Below are positions 33,656-44,169 of a stretch of DNA of 64,000 bases, in pieces. The position numbers and the translations under genes are program-made. Position 1 is the stretch's first letter. Every line of letters starts with the position of its first letter. The notes beneath the pieces are model-generated. The model did no database searches. It worked only from the letters and a program-made list of their open reading frames with translations, and was not told where the DNA came from. Source of the stretch: Callorhinus ursinus (Eukaryota > Chordata > Mammalia > Carnivora > Otariidae); the NCBI RefSeq assembly GCF_003265705.1, contig NW_020312968.1, forward strand, positions 1,060,305-1,124,304, read 5' to 3'.

Positions 33656-36600
33656 ATAAGCAAGGCCACGCACGAATAATAGATTCATCCCAACTCATAT
33701 CCCCAGGGTATCCAACTTCAGTGGCCAACTTCCAACCCCCAGTATCTTTATCCATTTGCCTGAGTGTTTTCTCTGAAATGGCAGAATGCCTTTTTTCATA
33801 CATATGACTGGCAGAGAGCTGGGGAATTAGTACCTTCCGCAGTTGGTATAGAAATAAAAGCTCAGTTTCCCTGACTGATGAATCTACACCGCCTCTCAGA
33901 ATTTTCCCAATGGAATTAAGTTCTAATTGCCTGCAATAGGAGAGACTCTATAACCCTTTATTCATAATCCTTCACTTGTTGCTTTCTTGTCTCTGTCTCA
34001 CTTTTCCATTTTCCTACTGGTATTTCCTGCACCCCCCAAACAAATGTGAACCCTTCCACCAAGGCTGTTTAGGGGAGAACCTAAGTAAGAAAATATGAAC
34101 GTGTAGGAAAGAGGAAAAATTCAGAAAGGTGGGGGACCATGGTCCATATTGGGATATCACAGAAGTTAGGACTAGACAGATAGGTTGTATACAATTGGTC
34201 CATGTTTCAAGCACTGCATCTAGTATACCACTAGACCAAAACATCATACATTAACTAAGGACAGTGCATAGACATAAGAGCAAAGTCAGAATGAAAAATA
34301 CTTCTTTCTCTTCAAATCATAAGAATGGAAACAGCATCCTTTCCTCAATGTATCAATCAATCAGTGTTTTGCCATTGATGCACTCACAGCAGTTAAGTGG
34401 TAGAGGGTGGAACAGGTCTGGGAGTGGAAGTGGGCTTGACACGAGGGTGCTAGATGATGTTCTCTTTGGTTTTAAGTTGGATGGTTGGTACCTGTTTTCT
34501 GAAGAGAATATATGAAAATTTCTTTCATTATTTAATAAAGATCTATTTTAACACAGTGGCTTGGACAGAGCAGATCCTCAAATACATTCTTAAGTCATCT
34601 TTTTAAAAAAGATTTAAAAACTTTAAAAAAGTTAATTTTTCTTTCTAAGGCCAATCACAATGTACTTTTATTTCTTGAGACCATCTTTTAAGCATCATGG
34701 TATCTCCCTACTAGGTAGAACATAAAAAGATAGATGTACATTTCCTGTTATGGTCACTGCCCTTAAACATATATATCTCCCCTCTTTGTTAGATTTACAT
34801 GATCAAATTTAATTGGACATTTCCCCAAAAAAGTATCTTAGTGTTTGATAAATACTAAATTAACATCTATTAGCTCCTTCATACATATGCATCAAAAAAT
34901 ACCATCAATTAATCTAGACTTATTGCAAAATGATTGAGGAGCCCATAGATGATACCTCAGCCCTCAGTGGAGAATGGTTTCTTCATGAGTCGCTTTTCTT
35001 ATCATCAATTTTAAACACTTCTGAAATTCTTCTCTCAGAAGTTTCAACTTTCTAGGGAAAAAAAAATTGAAAACTGTGAAAAGTCTAATCTGGGTTCATT
35101 TTAAGTTCTTACAAAATGAAAGCTTCCTCATCACTGCAGTGGAAGTGGCCAGGGATGGGCAGCTTAAGGAATATCTAAGAATGGTGGACTTTAAACTTTT
35201 CCAGAAATGCTCATACTTGAGGGTATGAAAAGTTTGAGTCATTTTTATAATTGAAATGTGCAAGTCTGATTTATAGCAATGCCATCTCCAAAAGAAAGGC
35301 AGGGTCATGCAGAGGAAATCAACCCAGGGAGCTCCTTCTTTCTATTTCAGAAGTCCTCACCTTTCCCTCTCTCCATGTGGGCCGCTCTTAAAGTCTGTGG
35401 AGGTCTGTTTTTGTATGTTTTTAAGGCTCTCTCTCTCTCTAGAGATGGAGGAGATAAGAGAGGCTGTAGTTAATTGTGGTTCTAGGTAGTGACTCTGCAC
35501 CTCAGTGCTACAAAAGGAACTGAACTGAATTATGTTTACAGAATTTAGAAAGGAAAACCGTTTTTTTCTTTTCCGTCTGAATTTTTATTTTACACGAACG
35601 TGCCTCAGAATCAGTTACAGAAGTAACGGAGGCAATAATGTAGCATATTTCCTTCCCTCTTCATTGAGAACGTCATTAAAACCAGACAGGTAAACAAACC
35701 ACCCCACTTTCTCCCTGTTCATCACTTTGAAAATAAATTCCATGACCAAAGCCACAGCTGCTGACACCAAAACAGATGGGTTCTGTCAGAGCCTGACTTC
35801 AGCGCTGCAAGTTCAGCTTACCCGGAGTTTATTCTCAGGGCATAACAGGAATAAATTGCTACATTTATGATAATTTCTATCCCGAGGGGAAATGATTTTG
35901 AATGGAATTGAGTAGAAAATTCACCTTCAGGGACTGGCAGGATAGTGGCAGTGTTAGACATCAAAGTCAACCCCTATATAAGGGAAGGCAGTTCTTGAAC
36001 TTAAAAATGGAAGATAATGTGCCTGGGTTCAGTAAACATCCATTCCAACCTCTCTTTAAATGCAGAGAAAGCTAAAAGTTACATTTTCCCCGTTGAGTCA
36101 ATGTTAAAATCCACGGATGTGTTAATGGTATTGTGGTTATGTAGGAAAATGCTCTTGTTCTTATGATATTCGTGTTGAATTATTTAGGGGTGAAGTGTCA
36201 TGATGTGTGCACCTTACTTTCAAATGGTTCTGCAAAAAAACAAGTCATGTGTGGAGGGACACAGAGAGGGCAGCATGTATTTTATGAGGGAGAGGGAGGT
36301 GCACGGGGGAGGGAGGGAAAGAGAGAATGCAAATATGGTGATAGTTTAACAGTTGATAAAATACGTAATGATTAGAAGGTATTCAAACACTATTCCTTCA
36401 ACTTCCCCGTAGCTTTTCTTTCTTTTTTTTTTAAACAAAATTTGTAGAAAAAGTGCTGAAATTTTTAAAAAGTGAATAGGTAAACAAAAGTATATTTAAT
36501 TTCATCAGTTTCTGTCAAATGTTAATCAGTATGTTCTCTCTAAATAAGAGTTGATTAAAAGAAAATCATTGCTAATTTTTTTTCTCATCAGCCTTAGAAA

Positions 36601-37479
36601 AGAATGTCTTCCAATTCTTAGGACTCTGAATTTTTTACCTAAAATATCACACTTCTGAAAAAAGACAATATAAAACAAGTGTGATGTTTATCCAATTTCT
36701 AATTAAGTTTCTAATTAAGTTCTGTTTCTCTTTATGTGTGTGATTAGTGTCTAAGTCAAAAGAACACTGTAATAAAATAGCTTAATTATTATAAAGATTA
36801 AATAAAGCCTTTCTATTACAAAAAAAAAAAAAAAGAATACCTTCCCAGATTCTCTTGTAGCTAGGCTTCTCAGTGTGACTTATATTCCACCAGTTAATGC
36901 CCTGTGTAAACTTTGATCCCTAGAAAAGTTATGTGTGATAGCTAGGGAGTACATTTATTTTGCTGGCACAGAATATAGCAGATAAGGTAGTGGCTCTAGA
37001 GCTCTATTAGCAACTTCTCAATTTGCAGCTTATTTTCCTGGCATTTCCATGGCAGAACTAGTATGTTTTGCAAACAGCAGTGGTGACAACAGCTTCCGGG
37101 ATTATCAGCTTTCCGTGAAGGCAGAGGTAAATTTAACAATTGCAGTAGATCAGTCCTGAGCCTAGAAATCGTTCCTTAACTTTAGCCTAGAACTGATTCC
37201 TGGGCTTTTCAATAATATTATGAGTTTCTATTTGCTGGTGTAAAACTGTTCTGATTAATTAGATTATATTCTATTGTCTGCAACTTAACCTTGTTCAATA
37301 GACCAGTCTTCCTCTTTAGCCATAGAAGATCAATATTAATTAGAATTTCTAAAACACTGCTGAATTTATTTTCAATGTATGGTCTCTTTTTTTTTTCCCT
37401 CAATCTTTCTACTCTGCCTTTTCAAAGAACCACTTACATCTTATTTAAATAAATATCAATTATTCCCAAGTATTTTCTC
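33656..37479. other. Longest repeat-poor stretch of the window
   Basis: I recognise no transposon across about 3.8 kb apart from a poly(A)-like end near 36820. Between roughly 35500 and 36110 the sequence has more CpG than its surroundings and motif-like words (gtaaacaaaccacc, a FOX plus RUNX-like pair near 35690; ccacagctgc with an E-box near 35752; aacgtcatt, a CRE-like half site). No exon can be defended. This is an inference from composition and lack of repeats. Confidence 0.4.
36620..36834 (+). other. Possible retroposed 3' UTR with A15 tail
   Basis: AATAAA at about 36801-36806 is followed 13 bases later by 15 A. Flanking aaagaatgtcttccaattct (about 36599) and aaagaataccttcccagatt (about 36832) resemble each other like a decayed target duplication. 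The source gene is unknown. A 12-bp tandem duplication (tttctaattaag, 36696-36719) lies inside. Confidence 0.3.
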
Positions 37480-37720
37480 TCCTCTTTCAAGAGACATTAT
37501 CTCCCCTCACACATTGACATCAGCTTGGCCATCTGATCTGCTATGGCCAATGGAATGGGAGTAGAACATAAGCTATGTGTGAGTAGATGCTTTAGGAGCC
37601 ATTGGCTTATACAATATTGCTATTTCCTCTCTCCCATAAGAACGATTTGCCTTGGATAAAGGATGTTCCCTCAGCTCAGAATCCAGAATAGTGAAGGGAC
37701 ACTGGAATAGAACCACAGAT
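37480..37720 (+). mobile_element. LTR-like ancient fragment
   Basis: Wording such as tctgctatggccaatggaat, attgctatttcctctctccc and tggaatagaaccacagatga has the style of the mammal-wide LTR-like repeat also suspected at 40390. The call is tentative. Confidence 0.35.
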
Positions 37721-38029
37721 GACCTACAGGTGAAGGTGGTGTGGGCAAGTATAAATATTGTTTCTAAAAGCATTTTTGGGGTTTTAGTGAAATCTGTGCT
37801 ACCATAGGTACAATCTTTGGATTTATTCCTCAGTTCTTTCTGCCCTGTCCCTCTAAAATTCCTCTAAGTATATTTCAATTAAATAATTCCACTTGGAATT
37901 TACTATCAATCCTCTTATTCACAGGTGTTTGGAAGGGGTCCACTAGAGACACAATCAGTGTCTTGTGTGAACAAATAATATACTATCCATTTCTTTATAA
38001 ATTATTCTTATTCTAATAAACATATTTGG

Positions 38030-38140
38030 CAATTATTTTTGTCTTCCTTTTGCTCATCTTTGAATCCCCAGCTTCTATCTTGGTGTCTGACAGAAAATAG
38101 ATGCTTAATAAATATGTTCAGTGCATACGTAAATGTATAA
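38030..38140 (+). mobile_element. L2 LINE 3' end
   Basis: Terminal L2 wording: gaatccccagcttctatctt, ggtgtctgacagaaaataga, tgcttaataaatatgttcag. Confidence 0.7.
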
Positions 38141-38689
38141 ATTAATTTTCCCCAAGAAATGTGTGACAACTGGTAGAATGGTAGGATTTCTCCATCTGTT
38201 TCTTCTACCTTGATCCTCTTATAAAAGTTTTTATGCCGCATTCAATCCCAAATGATGAAAGAAAACAGAGTTATCAGTAAAATGGGATTTAAAATGCAGG
38301 ATACTCAGGTTTTTCTTTTAGTTGTTTAAATCCTTCATTATGGCCAAATCCAACATTAAAGATCTAATTGTGGTTGGCATTAGGTCTTCTTTTGTTTTTT
38401 GTCTTTTTAACTTCTGTCTCCCAGTCTTTTGGAGGAAGATGATAGGCCATTAAAAATAACAAGCTGACATTCAAGATGTCAAATCTCTCATTTATTTTAG
38501 TTCTAGAAATTTCAAAGAGAGGTGTGGAATGGTGAAAATCAATGAATTGTAGAAGCAAGTAGGATTTAAAAGATGTTACATTCAGGGCATGAATGGAGGG
38601 AATGGGATAAAAAGAGAGTAGGCAGTGGTTGCAGAGTAGGATGTTTACAAATTGAGATTCTGGAAAAAGTGCAATGTAAGGCATTCCTG

Positions 38690-39155
38690 TTGCATTATAA
38701 GCAAAAGGCTACACCTCCAACTCTTTGCTTGGAAGTCTCCCCAGCTAAATACCCAAGTTCATCATTGACAAGCTTTGCTTTTCATGTAGCCTCAGGCCAG
38801 AATTCAGCTACGTTTCTGCCACTAAGAGAATCTACTTTCCTCCTGTTTCCAATAACATGCTCATTTCACTTACATCTGAATCCTCACTGGTGGAGCCTTC
38901 AACGTCCTATTTCTCCTAATAGTCTGTTCATGCTGATTGAAGTGTTTTCTGAAATAAGGTATGTTTTCTCTACCATTTTCTTCAATTCCTTCTGAGCCCT
39001 CAGAGGCAGTTGTTAACATCTGTGTATCTATTAACAGTCTCTTCAAGGCAATCCAGGCTCATTCTGTCTTCTTCCAAATTCTTTCAGCCTCAGCTCACGC
39101 CCAATTCCAAAGCCTCTTTCACATTTTTAGGGTACAGCAGCCCTATACCAGATAT
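38690..39155 (-). mobile_element. MaLR internal sequence
   Basis: The text agcctcaggccagaattcag, tggtggagccttcaacgtcc, ttcaaggcaatccaggctca and cccaattccaaagcctcttt matches the non-coding internal region of MaLR elements and runs straight into the LTR at 39160. The overlapping 140-codon plus frame at 38573 is therefore a by-product. Confidence 0.7.
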
Positions 39156-39159
39156 CAAA

Positions 39160-39628
39160 ACAGCAAATTCGTATTGCTGCTATAAGAAATTATCACAATG
39201 TTAGTAATTTAAAAAAAATTATTATCCTACTGCTTTGAAGGTCAGAAGTCTGAAATGTGTTTTAATGGGCTAAAATCAAATTGTCAGGAAGGCTGCACTT
39301 CTTATAGAGGTTCCAGGGGCCAATCCATTTCCTTGCCTTCTCCAGTTTCTACAGGCTACCACATTCCTTGACTTGTGGCCTCCTTTCATATTTAAAGCCA
39401 GCAATGGCCAGTCAAGTTCTCATATTGCTTCATGGCACTAAGGATCCCTGTGGTTATATTGGGTCCACTAGGTAATCCAAGATAATAGCCTTATTTTAAG
39501 GTCAAATGATTAGAAAGCTTAATTTCATCTACAACCTTAATCACTTTGTCACATAACAACCCATTCACAAGTTCTAGAGATTAGGACATGGACGTCTTGA
39601 GGGGGACCAATATTCTGCCTACCACAGA
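39160..39628 (-). mobile_element. MaLR (MLT1-like) LTR next to its internal part
   Basis: Minus-strand LTR: ttgctgctataagaaattat, aaggtcagaagtctgaaatg, gggccaatccatttccttgc, taatccaagataatagcctt and ctgcctaccacaga at the outer end. In the element's own orientation this is the 5' LTR followed by internal sequence at 38690. The other LTR is not seen. Confidence 0.85.
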
Positions 39629-39903
39629 CATGACGTAAAGATTTAAAAAAATTAAAGGCAGGTTTTTTGAAAGGACGAGTCAAATGAAGATACACATACA
39701 ACACAAAATCAAAAATGAAGACTTGACAAATCTCCGGACGCAGTGCATGACTCTCACACCTGCATCTCCTGCCCTCCCCTCGCTATGAATGACGCTCTGG
39801 TGCACCAGTCTTCACATACCATGAGTGTTCGGTTGGAAACCCAGATTATCCAATCAAACTCATAATCTTATACTGAAGATATACTTCAGGACATCATTTT
39901 TCT

Positions 39904-40101
39904 TTCTTTTTTTTTAAGATTTTATTTATTCATTTGAGACACAGATACAGAGAGAGAAAGCATGAGCAGGGAGAGAGGCAGAGGGAGAAGTAGGCTCCTC
40001 ACTGAGCCAGGAGCCCAATGTGGGGCTTGATCCCATGACCCTGGGATCATGACCTGAGCCAAAGGCAGACGCTTAACCATCTGAGCCACCCAGGCGCCCC
40101 G
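39904..40101 (-). mobile_element. CAN SINE with perfect target duplication
   Basis: Minus-strand copy: aagattttatttattcattt, gggatcatgacctgagccaa, ccacccaggcgccccg. Flanks aggacatcatttttct at 39888-39903 and 40102-40117 are identical over 16 bp. Confidence 0.97.
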
Positions 40102-40389
40102 AGGACATCATTTTTCTATGAATAAGTTACCCTAAGTCTTTCTTTTGTATGAGTTATCATTACCAATCATACCGTGATTTTTTACATCTATGCCAGGCTC
40201 AAATCGTAGCCTTGTCCTTGATTTTCTCTTCACTACATTCCACTGCCAAACTGATCACCAAATGAGCCATACCAAGAAAAAGAAAAGAAAAATGACCCTA
40301 CAGAGACAAAAAACGGGATTTTCCTACTTAAATTTTTGTTGACATTACATATTTAAACCTCCAATATTGCTTCTGGGGATAGCTAGTTT

Positions 40390-40850
40390 CCAAATATGAA
40401 CTCCAATGAACCACTTCTTTTGATATTAACACGCCTTCCACATTGAAACTGGGCTGCCTACCGTATATTAACCAATAGAATATGGCAGAGGTGTCAATTC
40501 TAAGACTAGAATTTAAGACAATGGGCAGATTTTAATTCCTTTCTCTCAGAATGCTCACTTTGGGGAACCCTGAGTCACCATGTAAGAACTCCTACTTTCC
40601 TGATTGACAGTCTAAATGGAGAAACCATAATGAGAGGAAGAGAGCTCCAGCTATTATAGCATCTTTGCCAAACTGTAGATGAATTCAGCTCCCGTTACTG
40701 TCTGACTATCATCACATGAGGGGTATCATATGAGAACAGTGGAAAATCTCACCCAGTCAACCCAGAGAATCAGGAGAAGAAAAGCTCTCTGAAACCATTA
40801 GGAGTCGTTTATTTCACAGTAATAGATAATAGAAACACTAATTTAAATCT
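40390..40850 (+). mobile_element. LTR-like ancient element
   Basis: Landmarks include accaatagaatatggcagag, gtcaccatgtaagaactcct, aatggagaaaccataatgag. The layout fits an old MaLR/ERVL-like LTR. Family name not certain. Confidence 0.4.
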
Positions 40851-41009
40851 GCATGAAAATGGTAACATTTGTCTAACCTCACTGGAGTAAACAGTTGAGG
40901 CTGAGTAGACCAAGGTGAGGCTCAGCTTATCTATAACTCACTTACAGTATTTATTGTCTAAACATAACCACGCTCCCCTGTCCTTAAGTTTATGATCATG
41001 TGAACATCT

Positions 41010-41345
41010 GATAGTGAGGTTCCTTTGGCTCCAAGCATGGCCAGCCTCCTATGCCCATCCAAAATCCACTAATCCTGCAAGACCAGGTTCTTTGATTCTC
41101 CTTTGCCAGGAACCTCCTCCAAAGCTTCCAGGGAATGTGGTTTTGTCCATCTCCTTTGAGCCACAAAATCATTTGCCTCTCATTTATGTGATTGATTTAA
41201 TTTTCTTTTAATCGTCTTTTTAATTTATTTAAGAAATTAAATAAATTTCTTACCTACTGGGTCAAATTTGTAATTTTTCATCTGTGCCTCTCAACAATGC
41301 CTTTTAAAAAACAGTTGAATATTTGTTGAATGAGAGTATAAATTC
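41010..41345 (+). mobile_element. L2 LINE 3' region
   Basis: The text tttgccaggaacctcctcca, ttgcctctcatttatgtgat and ctgtgcctctcaacaatgcc, ending gttgaatatttgttgaatga, follows the L2 3' end. An AT-rich insertion-like patch (aatttatttaagaaattaaa) lies at 41222-41245. Confidence 0.65.
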
Positions 41346-41510
41346 TCAAAGAGCATCTAACCTTTCAGAGTAAAACACCATACTTGTGGAACTAAAGACA
41401 GTGATTGAGTTCTGTTTGGACAATGTTAATTAAGATCAAGCTGAGTAAAATGGGGAAGAGTGTTTTTGGGGGTCAGATAAATTTTCAAGATTTCAGCAAC
41501 ATATATATAT

Positions 41511-41700
41511 ATATAAAGATTTTGTTTATTTGACGGAGAGAGAGAGAGAGAGAGGAAAGCACAAGCAGGGGGAGCGCGAGAGGGAGAAGCAGGCTCCCCG
41601 CTGAGCAGGGAGCCCGACGTGGGGCTCGATCCCAGGACCCTAAGATCATGACATAAGCCGAAGGCAGACGCTTAAACAGCTGAGCCACCCAGGCGCCCCT
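41511..41700 (-). mobile_element. CAN SINE in an (AT)n site
   Basis: Minus-strand, near-consensus copy: aaagattttgtttatttgac, (GA)n, ccccgctgagcagggagccc, ccacccaggcgcccc. Flanks agcaacatat (about 41495) and accaacatat (about 41702) suggest a decayed target duplication. A short (AT)n run precedes it. Confidence 0.96.
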
Positions 41701-41818
41701 TACCAACATATTTTAAAGATTAACCAACCAGAGTTATCAAATTCCTCTGCAAGTATTTTTCTGATATTATTTCTCATTGCCCTATTAAACTACTAAATGC
41801 CCTGATTTCTAATATTCT

Positions 41819-42016
41819 TTTTTTAAATTGTTTCTTTTTTTTAAAGATTTTTATTTATTTATTTGAGAGAGAGAATGAGAGAGAGAGAAGAGGGTCAGAG
41901 GGAGAAGCAGACTCCCTGCTGAGCAGGGAGCCGGATGTGGGACTCGATTTCGGGACTCCGGCATCATGACCTGAGCCGAAGGCAGTCGCTTAACCAACTG
42001 AGCCACCCAGGCGCCC
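41819..42016 (-). mobile_element. CAN SINE with perfect target duplication
   Basis: Minus-strand copy: aaagatttttatttatttat, (GA)n, actccctgctgagcagggag, ccacccaggcgccc. Flanks gatttctaatattct at 41804-41818 and 42017-42031 are identical over 15 bp. Confidence 0.97.
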
Positions 42017-42031
42017 GATTTCTAATATTCT

Positions 42032-42664
42032 AACACTTTACTGTCCTTGCTCTCTAAACTGTTCTTCATACCCAGAAGAAGCATGGCAATCATTTCTCCT
42101 ATCCATCTCACTTTGTGTTTCAGAGAATATAGTGACAGAGCAGAGAATAAACTATTTAATTTTCCCTATGTGTTTTATGACCACAAGTATGAAACGCTAG
42201 AGTAAAATATAACATAAAGACCCAAACTTAATTGCAAATAGAAATAGATGTTTATTTCTTAATACATAGGGGGGAAAATCCCACAGATTTAAAGTACGGT
42301 GTGAAATGCCACAGAAGGAATACCAGGGTAAAATAATCCCCAACTTAAAATCATAGTTTTATAATAATTATTAGTGAGGAAAATTGCAACAGCATCAATA
42401 ACACAGCTGTTGACACCTCACAACACATAATACAGCAGCCAAAATAAGTGCGATCTTAATAAGTGCTATCCCTGATAATAAATTAAGAACATATTTTGAA
42501 TAGGCACAAAAAATGGACCAACTCAAGCAAAAATGTTTCCACTTTCCCCCATGGAATTTTCCCTGGCAGCAAAATAAATGAAATCATCATTTCACTCCCC
42601 TCACCTGGCACCAGGGTCAGCTCTTGATAAAATGCTGCTATAGGAAAGCTTCTGGTTTGTCACT
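42032..42664. other. Unclassified non-coding stretch
   Basis: AT-rich, no named repeat or gene. Confidence 0.45.
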
Positions 42665-42805
42665 CCCTAGCAGCGTCTGCACCACACTGGAACTTGTTGG
42701 AAATGCATACTCTTAGGCCCACCCAGAACTTCTGAGTATGAATCTGCATTTGAACAAGGGACCCCGGGAAATTGGCTTGCACACTAAAGTTGGAGAAGCC
42801 TTGTG
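42665..42805. mobile_element. MER5A-like hAT element
   Basis: It keeps ctggaacttgttggaaatgc, atactcttaggcccacccag, gaatctgcatttgaacaagg and a ttgcacactaaagttggaga end, which is the MER5A pattern in the orientation opposite to the copy at 21893. Confidence 0.75.
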
Positions 42806-43302
42806 CTAGTTCATCTCACTTGCTGGGTTTCTCTTTTGATCCACTTCCCTACAGGGTGTTCTTGCCTGGATGAGTCGTTCTCTGTGTAGGGCAAGTAGGC
42901 AAGTGGCTACTTTACAGGCAGAACAATATGTTCATAACCTGCCCTTGCTGTTACTTTCTTCTTCTAACATGGTACCCATCAATGCCTTCCCTGAGTCATC
43001 AAACATGCTGGCCTGATTCACAGCAAACCAAAAGATTTTCATCTCTCTGTGATGTTTCATCCTCTCTTCACTAGAGCAGAGAGAAAAGAGAAGGCAATGT
43101 TGGCTGCTCTTACTCTTCCTGGCCGACTTCTCTCTCCCCTGCTGTCTTCAGAAGTAGGGGCAATTAACACCCAGGGTGAGTTCAAGAAAGCCCTCTAGTA
43201 TTTTCATCCATTTGCAAAATTATCACAGAACCTTCCCATTCTAACAGAGTCATCGTTGTAGCTTTGAACAAGCACACTGCTATCCAGAGGTCTGAACTAT
43301 TA
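42806..43302. other. Unclassified non-coding stretch
   Basis: No named repeat or gene recognised. Confidence 0.45.
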
Positions 43303-43353
43303 CATATATATATATATATATATATATGTAATTTATATAGACATATATATGTA

Positions 43354-43386
<33 letters not shown>
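43303..43386. repeat. (TA)n ... (CA)n compound microsatellite
   Basis: A TA run at about 43303-43327, a second palindromic tacatata patch, then about 15 CA units at 43355-43386. The TA part is self-complementary and could extrude as a hairpin. Confidence 0.97.
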
Positions 43387-43388
<2 letters not shown>

Positions 43389-43783
43389 TTGTTGAATTTC
43401 CAGAGCAAATGATAGACTAATACCTTTGGTTGTTTATATGTAAGAAGAACACATATCATGAACTGTGCATGACAACTTCATATAAAATAATATAAATCTT
43501 AACTAGCTATGATTTATTTTTATATGTTTGTAAAATTCTTTTCTGAAAAGGAAATTAACATGCTTTTGATATAGGAGAGTGTTTTAAGAAACCAATCCTC
43601 CCACAGAGAACAGTCATCAACTCTGGCCAAAAAGAAAAAAAAAAATAATGGAAGGATCTGGAGGGATCTGAAGACTCATAAGTTGACATATTTTGGGGGA
43701 GAGTTGAAACTTGGACTGAGTTCTTTGTTTTGTTGCAGCTTTACCCTGAGGTCAGCCATAGTTGAAGTGATCTTTAAAACTAT

Positions 43784-43857
43784 GATGAACACTACATCAA
43801 AAACTAATGATGTAATGTATGGTGATTAATATAATAAAATAAAGAAAAGAAAAGAAA
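43784..43857 (+). mobile_element. Very short L1 3' tip insertion
   Basis: Only the last 55-60 bases of a carnivore L1 (gaacactacatcaaaaacta, atgatgtaatgtatggtgat) plus an A-rich aaaagaaaagaaaa tail are present. It is in the same family as the L1 ending at 58908. It is an extreme 5' truncation. Confidence 0.85.
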
Positions 43858-44169
43858 AACACCAAAAACTAATCATCTTTTTGCCCAGAGAAATCATAGA
43901 AAGGAGCCCTCAGATAAGTACAACCATTAGCGTGATAAAGGAACCCCAGAATGGAGAGAGGCAGAGAAGAAAATCACAGGCTGACCCTTGAATCAGGCTT
44001 GCATAGGGATGACTGAAAGCTTCTAAGACCTGAGGTTTAAATAACTGAACTCAGTACTGAGCCACTGTCTACCACAGGTGTGACAGCACTTTTCATCTAC
44101 CTGAATTAATAACTCGGAAAAATAAAAATATCAATGTTTTGATGATGTAACAATCAATATATTGTTGCA

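Noticed and set aside
35500..36110. CpG island or promoter
   Set aside because: CpG is somewhat raised but far too sparse for an island, and no start site or exon is visible. Kept only as a candidate conserved element.
38573..38995. 140-codon plus-strand open frame, longest in the window
   Set aside because: It overlaps MaLR internal sequence, has no recognisable domain and overlaps an opposite-strand frame.
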